Shown: positions 28,897 to 40,344, numbered from the stretch's first letter. The stretch: DNA of 64,000 bases from Intrasporangiaceae bacterium (GCA_021324575.1 JAJPIW010000032.1:1-64000), one strand, 5' to 3'. Numbers and translations: made by a program. The notes: a model not told the origin generated them from the sequence alone.

Positions 28897-29486
28897 GCCG
28901 TCTCCTGTCGCGGCTGCTCCGTCCCTCCGGCGTCGTCCTGCTGACTCTCCTCGCAACCCTCGTCATCGTGGCGAGCGGCTCGCGCACGTGGGTCACCGGT
29001 ACGACCGCCGACGCCGTCCTGGGGTCGGCCAGCGTCGCCGCGACCGGGACCGAGGTGGTGGCTGGGCTCGTGGCGCTCGCCCTTGCGGGCGCGGCTGCGG
29101 CCATCGCGGCCGCGACGGCGGGGCGGGTCGGGCGCTGGCCGGCGGTCGTGGTCCTCTGCCTGGTGGCCGTCGGGCTCGCCGTCCAGCTGGGTCGCTTCGT
29201 CGTCGCCCCGGGGGACGCACTGGGTCGGGTGGCTGCCAAACAGCTCGGCCGGACCGGGTCGCTGGGGACCCACCCCACCCTCGGCACCTGGCCGTGGGTC
29301 GCGGTCGGCGCCAGTGTGCTGCTTCTCGCCGCCGCTGCTCTTGCCGTCATGGGGGCGCGCCAATGGGGAGGCCTCGGCCGGCGCTACGAGACTGGCGACA
29401 CCGACGCGGCCGGCCCGCGCGGGCAGCGGGTCCGCAGCGACTGGGACCGGCTCGACGCAGGTGAGGACCCGACCGAGCCCTCCTGA
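28893..29486 (+). CDS. Trp-associated membrane protein (TIGR02234)
   Basis: The 197-residue protein has four predicted membrane helices (near residues 15-32, 50-70, 75-95 and 130-150) and a charged cytoplasmic tail. It matches the family that sits between trpE and trpC in actinobacteria, function unknown. The GTG overlaps the trpE stop (GTGA). Confidence 0.8.
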   Translation: MSRLLSRLLRPSGVVLLTLLATLVIVASGSRTWVTGTTADAVLGSASVAATGTEVVAGLVALALAGAAAAIAAATAGRVGRWPAVVVLCLVAVGLAVQLGRFVVAPGDALGRVAAKQLGRTGSLGTHPTLGTWPWVAVGASVLLLAAAALAVMGARQWGGLGRRYETGDTDAAGPRGQRVRSDWDRLDAGEDPTEPS

Positions 29487-29764
29487 CCGGCAGCCCTCAC
29501 CTGGGCCGGCGCTGCGCCCCAGAACCCAGCTTCTGCTAGCAGAAGCTGGGTCACTCAGCACACGTTGCAACCTCTGCTGAGTGACCTAACCGCTGCTAGC
29601 AGAAGTTAGCGGAGGGGGTGGCCGGGGCGCCGACCCGAGCGCCGGAAAGCCTGAGACGGGGCCGGATGAGGTGTCGCGGGGACAGCGTCAGCCCGGGCCT
29701 GCCACAATGGCCCGCAAGCAAGTTCCCGACACGACCTAGCACCGCGACCCAAGGAGGCCGGCAG
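29487..29764. other. 278-bp gap with three successive hairpins
   Basis: The gap holds a 28-bp perfect palindrome, a 12-bp perfect inverted repeat and a 24-bp imperfect palindrome back to back (29524-29609), then a CACAAT -10-like box at 29702-29707 ahead of the next gene. No further gene was seen. Confidence 0.6.
29524..29609. repeat. Cluster of three palindromes
   Basis: ACCCAGCTTCTGCTAGCAGAAGCTGGGT (29524-29551) is a perfect 28-bp palindrome. GGTCACTCAGCA / TGCTGAGTGACC (29549-29586) is a perfect 12-bp stem with a 14-nt loop. CTAACCGCTGCTAGCAGAAGTTAG (29586-29609) is a 24-bp palindrome with two mismatched pairs that reuses the CTGCTAGCAGAAG core of the first. The elements overlap by a few bases, so they are alternative structures in part. 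Confidence 0.9.
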
Positions 29765-30001
29765 ATGGCCGAGCACGACCCCCACGACAGCCATGGTCAC
29801 AGCGTCGCCGCCTGGACGGCCGTGGGCATCCTCCTCGTCGCCTCCACGGTGATGTCGGCCGCGGTCCTGTGGCCCAACGTCGCCGTGTTCGTCGTCGGAA
29901 TGGTCATCGCCGTCATCGGTGTCGTCGCGGGCAAATGGCTGTCGATGGCCGGCTATGGCTCCAAGCCCCCCACGCCGCGTGAGACCGTCGAGCTCCACTG
30001 A
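29765..30001 (+). CDS. HGxxPAAW-type small membrane protein
   Basis: The 78-residue protein carries the HGHSVAAWTAVGI signature (HGxx-AAW) and two membrane helices. It belongs to the small family found upstream of trpC in many actinobacteria. Function is unknown. The ATG at 29765 follows AAGGAGG by 9 nt. Confidence 0.8.
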   Translation: MAEHDPHDSHGHSVAAWTAVGILLVASTVMSAAVLWPNVAVFVVGMVIAVIGVVAGKWLSMAGYGSKPPTPRETVELH

Positions 30002-30068
30002 CCTGACGGTCTTCCAGGTCGTCCCGACCGGACCCCCGGGCGGGGAACCCGCGCACCCGCAGGCCGGG

Positions 30069-30464
30069 ATGCTGCGGCGGCTCGCAGGTCCTGCAGCGGT
30101 CGGGCTCGCCGCTGCCGGCCTGGCCACCGCCCTCGCCGTTCGCGACCCGCACGTGAGTGGGTCATGGGGCTACTGCCCGTTCCTCCTGCTCACCGGCCAC
30201 CCGTGCCCCGGCTGCGGCGGTCTGCGGGCCACGAACGACCTGCTCCACGGTGACGTCGCCGCCGCGCTGTCGTCCAACGCGTATGCCGTGCTGTCTCTCG
30301 CCCTGCTCGCCGGCCTTTGGGCGGTCTGGGTCGTGCGGCGGACCCGGGCCACGACGACGGCGCTGCCCATGGCCAGCGGCCGGCTGGGCCTGTGGTGGCT
30401 CGCCGGCCTGCTGGCGTTCGGCGCCCTGCGCCTGCTGCCCGGCCTGTCCGCACTCCAGCCCTGA
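30069..30464 (+). CDS. DUF2752 membrane protein
   Basis: The 131-residue product has an N-terminal helix, the DUF2752 signature [19 protein letters not shown], then two more helices. The cysteine-rich motif looks like a metal or redox site, but function is unknown. Start choice is uncertain: ATG 30069 is used because upstream in-frame sequence lies in the previous gene. Confidence 0.75.
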   Translation: MLRRLAGPAAVGLAAAGLATALAVRDPHVSGSWGYCPFLLLTGHPCPGCGGLRATNDLLHGDVAAALSSNAYAVLSLALLAGLWAVWVVRRTRATTTALPMASGRLGLWWLAGLLAFGALRLLPGLSALQP

Positions 30465-30500
30465 CCGAGGCCTACCAGCCCAGCCGGATACCCTTCCTCC

Positions 30501-31292
30501 ATGCCCACCGTGCTCGACGACATCATCCTCGGCGTCCGGGAGGACCTCGCGGCACGGACGGCGCAGGTGAGCCTCGACGACCTCCAGCGGCGCGTCGACG
30601 CGGTCGCCCCGGCGATCGACGCCGACGCCCTCCTGCGGCGCGAGGACCTCTCGCTCATCGCCGAGGTCAAGCGGTCCAGCCCGAGCAAGGGCGCCCTCGC
30701 GACCATCGCCGACCCGGCGGCCCTCGCGACGGCATATGCCGCGGGCGGCGCGACCGCGATCAGCGTCCTCACCGAGCAGCGCCGCTTCGGCGGGAGCCTC
30801 GCCGACCTCGACGCCGTCCGCGCCGCCGTGTCGATACCGGTGCTGCGCAAGGACTTCATGGTCACCGACTACCAGATCTGGGAGGCCCGGGCCCACGGCG
30901 CCGACATCATCCTGCTCATCGTGGCGGCCCTCGACGACACCGACCTGGCCCGGATGCTGGGCCTCGCCGGACAGCTCGGCATGACCGCGCTCGTCGAGGT
31001 CCACGACGAGGCCGAGACCCAGCGCGCGGTCGACGTCGGAGCCACCGTCATCGGGGTCAACGCGCGCAACCTGAAGACCCTCGAGGTCCACGCCGACACC
31101 TTCTCCCGGCTCTCGCCGCTCATCCCGGCCGGCGTGGTCAAGGTGGCCGAGTCCGGCATACGAGGAAGCAGCGATGCCGCGGCGTATGCCGCCCAGGGGG
31201 CCGATGCGCTCCTCGTCGGCGAGGCCCTCGTCACCGGCGCCGACCCGGCCCAGGCCGTGCGGGACCTCTTCGCCACGAGGGTGGCGTCGTGA
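30501..31292 (+). CDS. trpC: Indole-3-glycerol phosphate synthase
   Basis: It closes the indole ring in tryptophan synthesis. The 263-residue TIM barrel shows [56 protein letters not shown] and [14 protein letters not shown] (30489-30494) ends 6 nt before the ATG, so a second, leaderless trp transcript probably begins here. It overlaps trpB by 4 nt. Confidence 0.95.
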   Translation: MPTVLDDIILGVREDLAARTAQVSLDDLQRRVDAVAPAIDADALLRREDLSLIAEVKRSSPSKGALATIADPAALATAYAAGGATAISVLTEQRRFGGSLADLDAVRAAVSIPVLRKDFMVTDYQIWEARAHGADIILLIVAALDDTDLARMLGLAGQLGMTALVEVHDEAETQRAVDVGATVIGVNARNLKTLEVHADTFSRLSPLIPAGVVKVAESGIRGSSDAAAYAAQGADALLVGEALVTGADPAQAVRDLFATRVAS

Positions 31293-32482
31293 CCGAGGGA
31301 CGCTTCGGCGACTTCGGCGGACGCTACGTCCCCGAGGCGCTCATCCCGGCCCTGGAGCAGCTCGACGAGGCCCGGTCCAAGGCGATGGTCGACCCTGCGT
31401 TCCTCGGCGAGCTCGAGCGCCTGCACCGCACCTACACCGGCCGCCCGAGCATCATCACCGAGGTGCCGAGGTTCGCGGCCTACTGCGGCGGCGCGCGGGT
31501 CATCCTCAAGCGCGAGGACCTCAACCACACCGGCTCGCACAAGATCAACAACGTCCTGGCCCAGGCGCTGCTCACCCAGCGGATGGGCAAGACTCGGGTG
31601 ATCGCCGAGACCGGCGCCGGCCAGCACGGTGTCGCCACTGCCACGGCCGCTGCCCTGCTCGGCCTCGAGTGCAGGATCTACATGGGCCGGGTCGACACCG
31701 AGCGGCAGGCCCTCAACGTCGCCCGGATGAAGATGCTCGGCGCCGAGGTCGTCCCGGTGAGCCACGGCAGCGCCACCCTCAAGGACGCCATCAACGAGGC
31801 CCTACGCGACTGGGTGACCAACGTCGAGAACACCCACTACCTCATCGGTACCGTCACCGGCCCGCACCCGTTCCCGGAGATGGTCCGCGACTTCCACCGG
31901 ATCATCGGGGTCGAGGCCCGCGCCCAGGTGCTCGACCTCACCGGCCGGCTCCCGGACGCCGTCATCGCCTGTGTGGGTGGCGGCTCCAACGCGATGGGCA
32001 TCTTCCACCGGTTCATCGACGACCCCGGGGTCCGGCTGATCGGGGTCGAGGCCGGCGGGTCGGGCATCGAGTCCGGGCGGCACGCCGCCCGCTTCGCCAG
32101 CGCCGAGCCCGGCGTCCTGCACGGCACGTTCAGCTACCTCATGCAGGACGAGGACGGCCAGACGATCGAGTCGCACTCGATCTCGGCGGGCCTGGACTAC
32201 CCGAGCGTCGGGCCCGAGCACTCCTTCCTCCGCGACAGCGGACGCGCCGAATACCTTTACGCCACAGACGAGCAGGCGATGCGCGCGTTCGAGCTGCTCT
32301 GCAAGACCGAGGGCATCATCCCGGCCCTCGAGTCGGCCCACGCCCTCGCCGGGGCGATGATGGTCGGCACCGACCTCGGCCCCGAGGCGCTCCTCCTGGT
32401 CAACCTCTCCGGCCGCGGCGACAAGGACGTGCACACCGCCGCTGAGTGGTTCGGCCTCCTCGACGAGGAGGCGGGTTCATGA
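31289..32482 (+). CDS. trpB: Tryptophan synthase beta chain
   Basis: It condenses indole and serine to tryptophan using PLP. The 397-residue protein begins [13 protein letters not shown] and has the PLP lysine in [23 protein letters not shown], and the phosphate loop [10 protein letters not shown]. The GTG overlaps the trpC stop (GTGA). It overlaps trpA by 4 nt. Confidence 0.96.
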   Translation: MTEGRFGDFGGRYVPEALIPALEQLDEARSKAMVDPAFLGELERLHRTYTGRPSIITEVPRFAAYCGGARVILKREDLNHTGSHKINNVLAQALLTQRMGKTRVIAETGAGQHGVATATAAALLGLECRIYMGRVDTERQALNVARMKMLGAEVVPVSHGSATLKDAINEALRDWVTNVENTHYLIGTVTGPHPFPEMVRDFHRIIGVEARAQVLDLTGRLPDAVIACVGGGSNAMGIFHRFIDDPGVRLIGVEAGGSGIESGRHAARFASAEPGVLHGTFSYLMQDEDGQTIESHSISAGLDYPSVGPEHSFLRDSGRAEYLYATDEQAMRAFELLCKTEGIIPALESAHALAGAMMVGTDLGPEALLLVNLSGRGDKDVHTAAEWFGLLDEEAGS

Positions 32483-33315
32483 CGTCGTATGCCGGGGAGC
32501 CGGCATACGCAGGCACCTCCCTCGGCGCCGGCGACGTCCTGCGTCGTTGTCGCGAGGAGGGGCGTGCCGCGCTCGTCGGCTACCTGCCGGTGGGCTTCCC
32601 CGATGTCGAGACCTCGGTCCGCGCGGTCGAGGTGCTCGTCGAGTCCGGGGTCGACATCGTCGAGGTGGGTATCCCCTACAGCGACCCGCTCATGGACGGC
32701 TCGGTCATCCAGAACGCCGCGGCGCGGGCACTGGCCGGCGGGGTCCGCGTCGCTGACGTCTTCACGGCGACGGCTGCCGTCCGGGCCAAGGGCGCTCCGC
32801 CGCTCGTCATGACCTACTGGAACCTCGTCCTGCGGATGGGCGTCGACACCTTCGCCGACCGGTTGGCTGCGGCCGGGGGAGCGGGCCTGATCACCCCCGA
32901 CCTGGTTCCGGACGAGGCCGGGGACTGGATCGCGGCGAGCGAGCGCACCGGCCTGGACCGGGTCTTCCTCGTGGCCCCGAGCTCGACCGAGGAGCGGCTC
33001 GCGTGGGTGACGAGCAGCTGCCGCGGCTTCGTGTATGCCGCCTCGACGATGGGCGTGACCGGCGCCCGGACCGCTGTGGGTGGGGGTGCCAAGGAGCTCG
33101 TCGAGCGGACCAAGGCGGTCACCGACCTGCCGGTGTGCGTCGGCCTCGGTGTCTCCAACGGCCAGCAGGCGGCAGAGGTCGCCTCCTTCGCCGACGGCGT
33201 CATCGTCGGGTCGGCCCTCGTGGCCTGCCTCACCGACCGGGAACCCGAGGAGGGGTTGGCGGCGTTGAGCACCCTGACCCGTGAACTGGCCGAAGGCGTG
33301 AGGAACCGCAGGTGA
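32479..33315 (+). CDS. trpA: Tryptophan synthase alpha chain
   Basis: It cleaves indole-3-glycerol phosphate to indole for TrpB. The 278-residue barrel shows the catalytic Glu and Asp regions GYLPVGFPD and [17 protein letters not shown], then GVTGARTAV and the [10 protein letters not shown] phosphate loop. The ATG overlaps the trpB stop. The first codons contain two GGCATAC/GTATGCC words encoding [10 protein letters not shown]. Confidence 0.95.
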   Translation: MTSYAGEPAYAGTSLGAGDVLRRCREEGRAALVGYLPVGFPDVETSVRAVEVLVESGVDIVEVGIPYSDPLMDGSVIQNAAARALAGGVRVADVFTATAAVRAKGAPPLVMTYWNLVLRMGVDTFADRLAAAGGAGLITPDLVPDEAGDWIAASERTGLDRVFLVAPSSTEERLAWVTSSCRGFVYAASTMGVTGARTAVGGGAKELVERTKAVTDLPVCVGLGVSNGQQAAEVASFADGVIVGSALVACLTDREPEEGLAALSTLTRELAEGVRNRR

Positions 33316-33845
33316 CCACAGAGCGCGACCACCGCATGGTGGTCGACGACGACCTGGACGTCGCACCCGACGCGAGCAGCCGGCATACGGCGCTCCTGGA
33401 CGTCGTCGGACTGCTCGCCCGGCTGGTTCTCGGTGGCGTCCTCATCGTCGCCGGCGCCCTCAAGATGGGCAACCCCGAGGGGGCCGCGCGCGCGGTGCAG
33501 GCCTACCGGGTGATGCCCTACGAGGTCGCCACCTACGTCGGATACGCCCTGCCCTACGTGGAGATCATCGTGGGCGCACTGCTCGTCGTGGGTCTGTTCA
33601 CCCGGGTCACGGCGGCGATCGGCGGGATCCTCATGTTCGCCTTCATCATCGGCATCAGCCAGGCCTGGGCTCGCGGCTTCACCATCGACTGCGGCTGCTT
33701 CGGCGGCGGCGGGCAGGTGGCCGCGGCGCAGACGAAGTACCCCCAGGAGATCGCTCGCGACATCGGCCTGGCCCTCTGTGGTGCCTGGCTGGTCCGGCGC
33801 CCGCGATCCTTGGCCAGTCTCGACCGAGCCCTCTTCGGGGCCTGA
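33312..33845 (+). CDS. MauE/DoxX-family membrane protein
   Basis: The 177-residue protein has four membrane helices with the MauE/DoxX pattern ARLVLGGVLIVAGALKMGNPEG and a DCGCFGGG cysteine pair near residue 120. Such proteins partner thioredoxin-like proteins in disulfide or methylation-like redox tasks. It overlaps trpA (GTGA) and precedes a DsbA-like protein, which supports a redox role. Confidence 0.75.
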   Translation: MTTERDHRMVVDDDLDVAPDASSRHTALLDVVGLLARLVLGGVLIVAGALKMGNPEGAARAVQAYRVMPYEVATYVGYALPYVEIIVGALLVVGLFTRVTAAIGGILMFAFIIGISQAWARGFTIDCGCFGGGGQVAAAQTKYPQEIARDIGLALCGAWLVRRPRSLASLDRALFGA

Positions 33846-33861
33846 CCCACCAGCCCCACCC

Positions 33862-33921
33862 AGCACTGCCCGACCTAGCACTGCCAGACCCACCACTGCC
33901 GGACCCACCACTGCAGGAGAC
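33862..33921. repeat. Four degenerate 15-bp tandem repeats
   Basis: Units AGCACTGCCCGACCT, AGCACTGCCAGACCC, ACCACTGCCGGACCC and ACCACTGCAGGAGAC follow one another in the gap before the DsbA-like gene. The last unit carries its SD, CAGGAGA. Confidence 0.7.
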
Positions 33922-33930
33922 GCACGAACC

Positions 33931-34767
33931 ATGGCCCAGCGCCCGGACGAGAAGGCCGCCAACGCGCGGCAGGCCAAGATCGACGCCGCCCGCAAGGCGA
34001 GCAAGACCGGTCCCAACAGGATCATTGTCGCCTCGGTGGTCGCCGTCGTCGCCATCATCGCCGTGGTCGCTGGTGTCATCATCAACAGCGAGGCCAGCAA
34101 GAACGCCATCACCCAGGGCGGCAAGGCGCTCCCCGCTGGTGTGAGCGCGATGGGTCAGGGCTGGGTCGCGAACGCCGCGGTCGCCAAGCCCGACGCGCCG
34201 ACATTGTCGATCTACGAGGACTTCCGCTGCCCGGTCTGCCAGGAGCTGGAGAGCGCGTTCGGCTCCGAGATCGAGAAGGCGGCCCAGGCCGGCACGGTCA
34301 AGGTCGCCTACCACTTCAAGACCGTCATCGACAGCCACTACCCGACGGGCAACAGCCAGCAGGCCGCCTCCGACGCGCTGTGTGCCGCCGACGCGGGGGC
34401 CTTCTGGAAGTACCACGACGCCCTCTACGCCAACCAGCCGACGGAGGGCACCGACTTCACCGCCGCCCAGTTCCTGTCCTTCGCCGAGCAGGCCGGGATC
34501 AGCGGCGACAAGCTGAAGACGTTCCAGGCGTGCGTCAAGGCGGGCAAGTACATGAACTACGTCAAGTCGACCGAGGATGCGTCCTTCAAGAACGGCATCA
34601 CCGGCACGCCCGCGGTGTTCCTCAACCACAAGGCCGTCAAGTGGACCGCCTTCCAGACCTCCGCCGGCGACCCGGACCCGGCTGCCTTCGCCGCCATGCT
34701 CACCTCCGGGACGGTGCCGGCCGGCAAGGTCGATGCCGACCTGGCCAAGGCAAAGGACGTCAGCTGA
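33931..34767 (+). CDS. Membrane-anchored DsbA-like thioredoxin-fold protein
   Basis: The 278-residue protein has one N-terminal signal-anchor helix (residues ~31-50) and an extracytoplasmic DsbA-like domain. The active site is FRCPVCQ near residue 100 (CPVC, EDFRCPVC context) and the cis-proline loop is TGTPAVFL. It likely oxidises or isomerises exported proteins. The neighbouring MauE/DoxX protein could reoxidise it. The ATG follows GGAGA. Its stop overlaps the presumed lgt start. Confidence 0.85.
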   Translation: MAQRPDEKAANARQAKIDAARKASKTGPNRIIVASVVAVVAIIAVVAGVIINSEASKNAITQGGKALPAGVSAMGQGWVANAAVAKPDAPTLSIYEDFRCPVCQELESAFGSEIEKAAQAGTVKVAYHFKTVIDSHYPTGNSQQAASDALCAADAGAFWKYHDALYANQPTEGTDFTAAQFLSFAEQAGISGDKLKTFQACVKAGKYMNYVKSTEDASFKNGITGTPAVFLNHKAVKWTAFQTSAGDPDPAAFAAMLTSGTVPAGKVDADLAKAKDVS

Positions 34768-35659
34768 CCACGTATGCCGCGCTGCTCCCGGTCTCGATCC
34801 CGAGCCCGACCGTCGGTGCGTTCCACGTCGGGCCCCTCGTCGTCCGGGGTACGCCCTGTGCATCCTCGCCGGCATCGTCATCGCGGTCTGGCTGACCGGC
34901 CGCCGCCTGGAGGCCCGCGGGACGCCGGCGTCCAAGTCCCTGGACATCGCGGCATACGCCGTCCCGTTCGGGATCGTCGGTGGCCGGCTGTACCACGTCA
35001 TCACGAGCTGGCAGCCGTACTTCGGTGCGGGCGGGCACCCGGTCGACGCGTTCAAGATCTGGCACGGCGGCCTGGGGATCTGGGGCGCCATCGCGCTGGG
35101 CGCCCTGGGTGGCTGGCTCGGCTGTCGCCGGTTCGGGGTGCCGTTCCGTGACTACATCGACGCGGCCGCGCCCGGCGTGGCCTTCGCCCAGGCGCTCGGC
35201 CGGTGGGGGAACTGGTTCAACAACGAGCTCTACGGCCGCTCGACCTCGGCGCCCTGGGGGCTGACCATCCACCAGTGGGACGAGGGGCAGGGCAGGGCGG
35301 TCGTCAACGCGGCGGGCAAGCCGGTCGTGCTCGGGACCTTCCAGCCGACGTTCCTCTACGAGTCCGTCTTCCTCGTCGTGCTCGGCCTGCTCCTGCTCCG
35401 GGTCGACAAGGTCCGCTCGCTGCGCCCCGGTCAGCTGTTCGGGCTCTATGTCGCCGGCTATCCGGTCGGTCGGGTGGTCATGGAGTTCCTCCGATCGGAC
35501 GAGGCCAACCACATCCTCGGGCTGCGGGTCAACGTGTGGACCTGTCTGGTCGTGTTCGTCCTGGGTGTCGTCATCTACCGCCGATCCGGTCGGTCGAACG
35601 GGCCCACACCGCCCTCGCCGACGTCGCAGGCGGAGACCGCCGACCACGATGTGAGATAG
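34764..35659 (+). CDS. lgt: Prolipoprotein diacylglyceryl transferase, apparent frameshift
   Basis: Lgt attaches diacylglycerol to lipoprotein cysteines in the membrane. The C-terminal ~265 residues are clear: HGGLGIWGAI, the GRWGNWFNNELYG signature and several helices. They lie in one frame (…YALCILAGIVIAVWL…) with no ATG or GTG nearby. The typical N terminus, TTYAALLPVSIPSPTVGAFHVGPLVVRG, lies in another frame. The switch falls at the G4 run 34846-34849: one extra G would give VRGYALCIL in one frame. The best start is CTG 34764 (AAAGGA 6 nt upstream), overlapping the previous stop as CTGA. A sequencing error is the simplest reading; a real mutation is possible. Confidence 0.75.
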
Positions 35660-35787
35660 ATTCTCCCGCATAGCGGGACGACTAGGGCCTCGGATACCAT
35701 TCGGGGAACGTGGTCGAAGGCGCCCACTCCCTTCCCGATGTCCGCCCGCAACGCCCCGCCGCGGTCGGCCCGAATCCTGCGAGGACG

Positions 35788-38700
35788 GTGACCCAGCCCG
35801 TGTCCGCGACGCACTTCTCATCGCACCCGGCCGACACCGGCCTGTACCGCCGCGAGCTCGAGCACGACGCCTGTGGCGTCGCGCTGGTCGCGACGATGCG
35901 TGGCCACGCCGGGCACGACATCGTCGAGCACGCGCTCACGGCGTTGCGCAACCTGGACCACCGCGGTGCCACCGGCGCAGACCCGCTCGTCGGCGACGGC
36001 GCCGGGATCCTCACCCAGGTGCCCGACCGGTTCCTTCGGGCGGTCACCGACTTCGACCTGCCGAGCACCGGCTCGTATGCCGTGGGCATGGCCTACCTGC
36101 CCGTCGACAGCGCGGACCGAGCCGAGGCGGAGAGCCGGATCGAGGCGATCGCCGCGGAGGAGGGCCTGCGCGTCCTCGGGTGGCGCGACGTCCCGGTCAC
36201 CCCCGAGCTGGTCGGCGACGCAGCCCGTGCCTGTATGCCGTTCTTCCGGCAGCTGTTCGTCGCACCCACCGGCCCACCGGTCGTCGGCGTCGCCCTGGAC
36301 CGCCTCGCCTTCTGTCTGCGCAAGCGCGCCGAGCACGAGCTGGAGGTCTACTTCCCCTCGCTGTCCAGCCGGACCCTGGTCTACAAGGGGATGCTGACGA
36401 CCGGGCAGCTCGAGCCGTTCTTCCCTGACCTGTCCGACGAGCGTTTCGAGAGCAGCCTGGGCCTGGTCCACTCGCGGTTCTCGACCAACACCTTCCCGTC
36501 CTGGCCGCTCGCGCACCCCTACCGGTTGATCGCCCACAACGGCGAGATCAACACGGTCAAGGGCAACCGCAACTGGATGGCCGCGCGGGAGAGCCAGATC
36601 CAGACCGACCTGATCCCCGGTGACCTGAACCGGCTCTACCCGATCTGCACCACGGGCGGCTCGGACTCGGCGTCCTTCGACGAGGTCCTGGAGCTGCTCC
36701 ACCTCGGGGGACGCTCGTTGCCGCACTCGGTGCTGATGATGATCCCGGAGGCCTGGGAGAACCACGAGCACATGGACGAGGACCGCAAGGCCTTCTACGA
36801 GTTCCACTCGACGTTCATGGAGCCCTGGGACGGCCCGGCGTGTGTGGCGTTCACCGACGGCACACTCATCGGCGCAGTGCTCGACCGCAACGGACTGCGC
36901 CCCGGTCGGTTCTGGGTCACCGACGAGGGCCTGGTCGTCCTGGCGTCCGAGGCCGGCGTCCTCGACCTGCCCGCCGAGTCCGTCGTCCGCAAGGGCCGGC
37001 TGCAGCCGGGTCGGATGTTCCTCGTCGACACCGCTGAGGGCCGCCTCGTCGACGACGAGGAGGTCAAGGCCGGCCTCGCGGCGCAGAACCCGTATGCCGA
37101 GTGGCTGCACGGCGGGATGCTGCACCTCGACGACCTGCCCGACCGCGAGCACATCCTGCACACCGCCGCCTCGGTCGCGCGCCGCCAGCAGACTTTCGGC
37201 TACACCCAGGAGGAGCTCAAGATCCTCCTGACGCCGATGGCGAAGACCGGTGGCGAAGCGCTCGGCTCGATGGGCACCGACACCCCGATCGCTGTCCTGT
37301 CGGCCCGTCCCCGGCTGCTCTTCGACTACTTCATCCAGCAGTTCGCCCAGGTGACCAACCCGCCGCTCGACGCGATCCGCGAGGAGCTGGTCACCTCACT
37401 CGGGTCGACCATCGGGCCCGAGGGCAACGTCCTCTCCGCGAGCCCGTCCCACGTGCGACAGCTCGTCCTGCCGTTCCCGGTCATCGACAACGACGAGCTC
37501 GCCAAGATCGTCCACGTCAACGCCGACGGCGACCTGCCCGGCTATGCGACCGTCGTCGTCCGCGGCATCTATGACGTGACCGGGGGAGCCGACGCCCTCC
37601 GGGCTCGCCTGGACAAGATCTGCAGCGAGGTCTCCGAGGCGATCGAGGACGGCGCCCGGTTCATCGTGCTGTCCGACCGCGACAGCGGTCGCGACCTCGC
37701 GCCGATCCCGTCCCTCCTGCTGACCTCCGCCGTCCACCACCACCTCATCCGGGAGAAGACCCGCACCCAGGTCGGGCTCGTCGTCGAGGCCGGCGACGTC
37801 CGTGAGGTCCACCACGTGGCGCTGCTCATCGCCTACGGCGCGGCCGCGGTCAACCCCTACCTGGCGATGGAGTCGGTCGAGGACCTGGTCCGGTCAGGGG
37901 CGATCGAGGGGGTGTCGGCCGACAAGGCCGTCAAGAACCTGATCAAGGCGCTCGGCAAGGGCGTCCTGAAGGTCATGTCGAAGATGGGCATCTCCACCGT
38001 GGCGTCCTACCGCGGCGCCCAGGTCTTCGAGGCGATCGGCCTGTCCCAGGATCTCGTCGACCAGTACTTCACCGGCACCGTCTCCCAGCTGGGCGGCGTC
38101 GGGCTCGACGTCATCGCGGCCGAGGCCGCGGCCCGGCACGCCTACGCCTACCCGCCGGACGGCATACGCAACCCGCACCGCAAGCTCGCCATCGGCGGAG
38201 AGTACCAGTGGCGTCGCGAAGGGGAGCCGCACCTCTTCGACCCCGACACCGTGTTCCGGCTGCAGCACGCGACCCGCAACCGTCGCTACGACATCTTCAA
38301 GGAGTACACCCAGCGGGTCGACGACCAGGCCCAGCGCCTGATGACGCTCCGGGGTCTCTTCGAGCTCGGTGGCGAGAACCCGCGCGAGCCGATCCCGCTG
38401 GCGGAGGTCGAGCCGGTCGCCGACATCATCGCCCGGTTCAACACCGGTGCGATGAGCTACGGCTCGATCAGCATGGAGGCCCACGAGACCCTCGCCATCG
38501 CGATGAACCGGATCGGCGGGCGGTCCAACACCGGCGAGGGCGGGGAGGACCCCGAGCGGCTCCTCGACCCCGAGCGCCGGTCCCGGATCAAGCAGGTCGC
38601 GTCCGGCCGGTTCGGTGTCACCTCGCTCTATCTCACCGAGTCCGACGACATCCAGATCAAGATGGCCCAGGGCGCCAAGCCGGGCGAGGGCGGCCAGCTG

Positions 38701-40344
38701 CCCGGACCCAAGGTCTACCCGTGGGTGGCCAGGACCCGGCACGCGACGCCGGGCGTCGGGCTGATCAGCCCGCCGCCGCACCACGACATCTACTCGATCG
38801 AGGACCTCGCCCAGCTCATCCACGACCTGAAGAACGCCAACCCGGCCGCCCGGATCCACGTCAAGCTGGTGTCCGAGGTCGGGGTCGGCACGGTCGCCGC
38901 CGGGGTGAGCAAGGCACACGCCGACGTCGTCCTCATCTCGGGCCACGACGGCGGCACAGGTGCCTCGCCGCTCACCTCGCTCAAGCACGCGGGCGGGCCC
39001 TGGGAGATCGGCCTGGCCGAGACCCAGCAGACCCTCGTCCTCAACGGGCTGCGCGACCGGATCGTCGTCCAGGTCGACGGCCAGATCAAGACCGGGCGCG
39101 ACGTCGTCATCGCCGCCCTGCTCGGTGCCGAGGAGTTCGGCTTCGCCACGGCGCCGCTCGTGGTGAGCGGTTGCATCCTGATGCGCGTCTGCCACCTGGA
39201 CACCTGCCCGGTCGGGATCGCGACCCAGAACCCCGAGCTGCGGGCGCGCTTCTCCGGCAAGCCGGAGTTCGTGGAGACCTTCTTCGAGTACATCGCCGAG
39301 GAGGTCCGTGAGCACCTGGCCGCCCTGGGCTTCCGGAGCATCGCCGAGGCCGTCGGTCAGATCCAGAACCTCGACGCCGGCAAGGCGATCGAGCACTGGA
39401 AGGCGAGCGGGCTCGACCTCTCGCCGATCTTCACCCAGGTCGAGAGCCCGGACGGCTCGCAGATCCGGCAGACCATCGCCCAGGACCACGGCCTGGAGAA
39501 GGCCCTGGACCACCAGCTCATCGTCATGGCCCAGGACGCCATCCGCGACGGCAATGCCGTCAGCGGCACGGTGGCCGTCCGCAACGTCAACCGCACGGTC
39601 GGCACGATGCTCGGCCACGAGGTGACCAAGGCCCACCACGACGGCCTGGCCGACGGCACCATCGACCTCACCTTGACCGGGACCGGCGGCCAGTCGTTCG
39701 GCGCGTTCCTCCCGCGCGGCGTGCACCTGCGCCTGCTCGGCGACGCCAACGACTACGTCGGCAAGGGCCTGTCCGGCGGAACCGTCTCGGTCCGTCCGCC
39801 CGAGGGTTCACCGCTGGTCGCCGAGGACAACGTGATCGCCGGCAACGTGATCGGCTACGGCGCCACCTCCGGGCGGATCTTCCTGCGCGGCCGGGTCGGC
39901 GAGCGGTTCTGCGTCCGCAACTCGGGAGCCACCGCCGTCGTCGAGGGCGTCGGCGACCACGGGTGCGAGTACATGACCGGCGGCGCAGTCCTCGTCCTCG
40001 GTCCGACCGGGCGCAACTTCGCCGCGGGGATGTCCGGCGGAACGGCATACGTCCTGGACCTCGACCCGACCCTGGTCAACGCCGAGCTCGTCGACCTGTC
40101 CCCGCTCCGCGAGGGTGACGTCGCGGTCGTCAAGAACCTCCTCGAGCAGCACCGCAACGCGACCGACTCGGCCGTCGCCGGCAGGCTGCTGGAGGACTGG
40201 GAGGCGGCGCGAGAGCGCTTCACCCTCGTCCTTCCGCGTGACTACCAGCGTGTCCTCGACGTCCGCGCCCAGGCGCAGACCGAGGGCCTCGACCCCGACG
40301 GCGCCGAGGTCTGGAGCCGGATCATGGAGGCGTCCCGTGGCTGA
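35788..40344 (+). CDS. gltB: Glutamate synthase large subunit
   Basis: It makes two glutamates from glutamine and 2-oxoglutarate. The class II amidotransferase Cys is in [11 protein letters not shown] near residue 34, so a short propeptide is removed. Central and FMN-binding domains follow ([20 protein letters not shown], the 3Fe-4S ligands [15 protein letters not shown] near residue 1130), then the C-terminal GXGXG beta-helix. Start choice is uncertain: GTG 35710 (track, 1544 aa), 35788 or 35800 are all in frame. A TACCAT -10-like box lies at 35695-35700. gltD overlaps its end by 8 nt. Confidence 0.95.
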   Translation: MTQPVSATHFSSHPADTGLYRRELEHDACGVALVATMRGHAGHDIVEHALTALRNLDHRGATGADPLVGDGAGILTQVPDRFLRAVTDFDLPSTGSYAVGMAYLPVDSADRAEAESRIEAIAAEEGLRVLGWRDVPVTPELVGDAARACMPFFRQLFVAPTGPPVVGVALDRLAFCLRKRAEHELEVYFPSLSSRTLVYKGMLTTGQLEPFFPDLSDERFESSLGLVHSRFSTNTFPSWPLAHPYRLIAHNGEINTVKGNRNWMAARESQIQTDLIPGDLNRLYPICTTGGSDSASFDEVLELLHLGGRSLPHSVLMMIPEAWENHEHMDEDRKAFYEFHSTFMEPWDGPACVAFTDGTLIGAVLDRNGLRPGRFWVTDEGLVVLASEAGVLDLPAESVVRKGRLQPGRMFLVDTAEGRLVDDEEVKAGLAAQNPYAEWLHGGMLHLDDLPDREHILHTAASVARRQQTFGYTQEELKILLTPMAKTGGEALGSMGTDTPIAVLSARPRLLFDYFIQQFAQVTNPPLDAIREELVTSLGSTIGPEGNVLSASPSHVRQLVLPFPVIDNDELAKIVHVNADGDLPGYATVVVRGIYDVTGGADALRARLDKICSEVSEAIEDGARFIVLSDRDSGRDLAPIPSLLLTSAVHHHLIREKTRTQVGLVVEAGDVREVHHVALLIAYGAAAVNPYLAMESVEDLVRSGAIEGVSADKAVKNLIKALGKGVLKVMSKMGISTVASYRGAQVFEAIGLSQDLVDQYFTGTVSQLGGVGLDVIAAEAAARHAYAYPPDGIRNPHRKLAIGGEYQWRREGEPHLFDPDTVFRLQHATRNRRYDIFKEYTQRVDDQAQRLMTLRGLFELGGENPREPIPLAEVEPVADIIARFNTGAMSYGSISMEAHETLAIAMNRIGGRSNTGEGGEDPERLLDPERRSRIKQVASGRFGVTSLYLTESDDIQIKMAQGAKPGEGGQLPGPKVYPWVARTRHATPGVGLISPPPHHDIYSIEDLAQLIHDLKNANPAARIHVKLVSEVGVGTVAAGVSKAHADVVLISGHDGGTGASPLTSLKHAGGPWEIGLAETQQTLVLNGLRDRIVVQVDGQIKTGRDVVIAALLGAEEFGFATAPLVVSGCILMRVCHLDTCPVGIATQNPELRARFSGKPEFVETFFEYIAEEVREHLAALGFRSIAEAVGQIQNLDAGKAIEHWKASGLDLSPIFTQVESPDGSQIRQTIAQDHGLEKALDHQLIVMAQDAIRDGNAVSGTVAVRNVNRTVGTMLGHEVTKAHHDGLADGTIDLTLTGTGGQSFGAFLPRGVHLRLLGDANDYVGKGLSGGTVSVRPPEGSPLVAEDNVIAGNVIGYGATSGRIFLRGRVGERFCVRNSGATAVVEGVGDHGCEYMTGGAVLVLGPTGRNFAAGMSGGTAYVLDLDPTLVNAELVDLSPLREGDVAVVKNLLEQHRNATDSAVAGRLLEDWEAARERFTLVLPRDYQRVLDVRAQAQTEGLDPDGAEVWSRIMEASRG

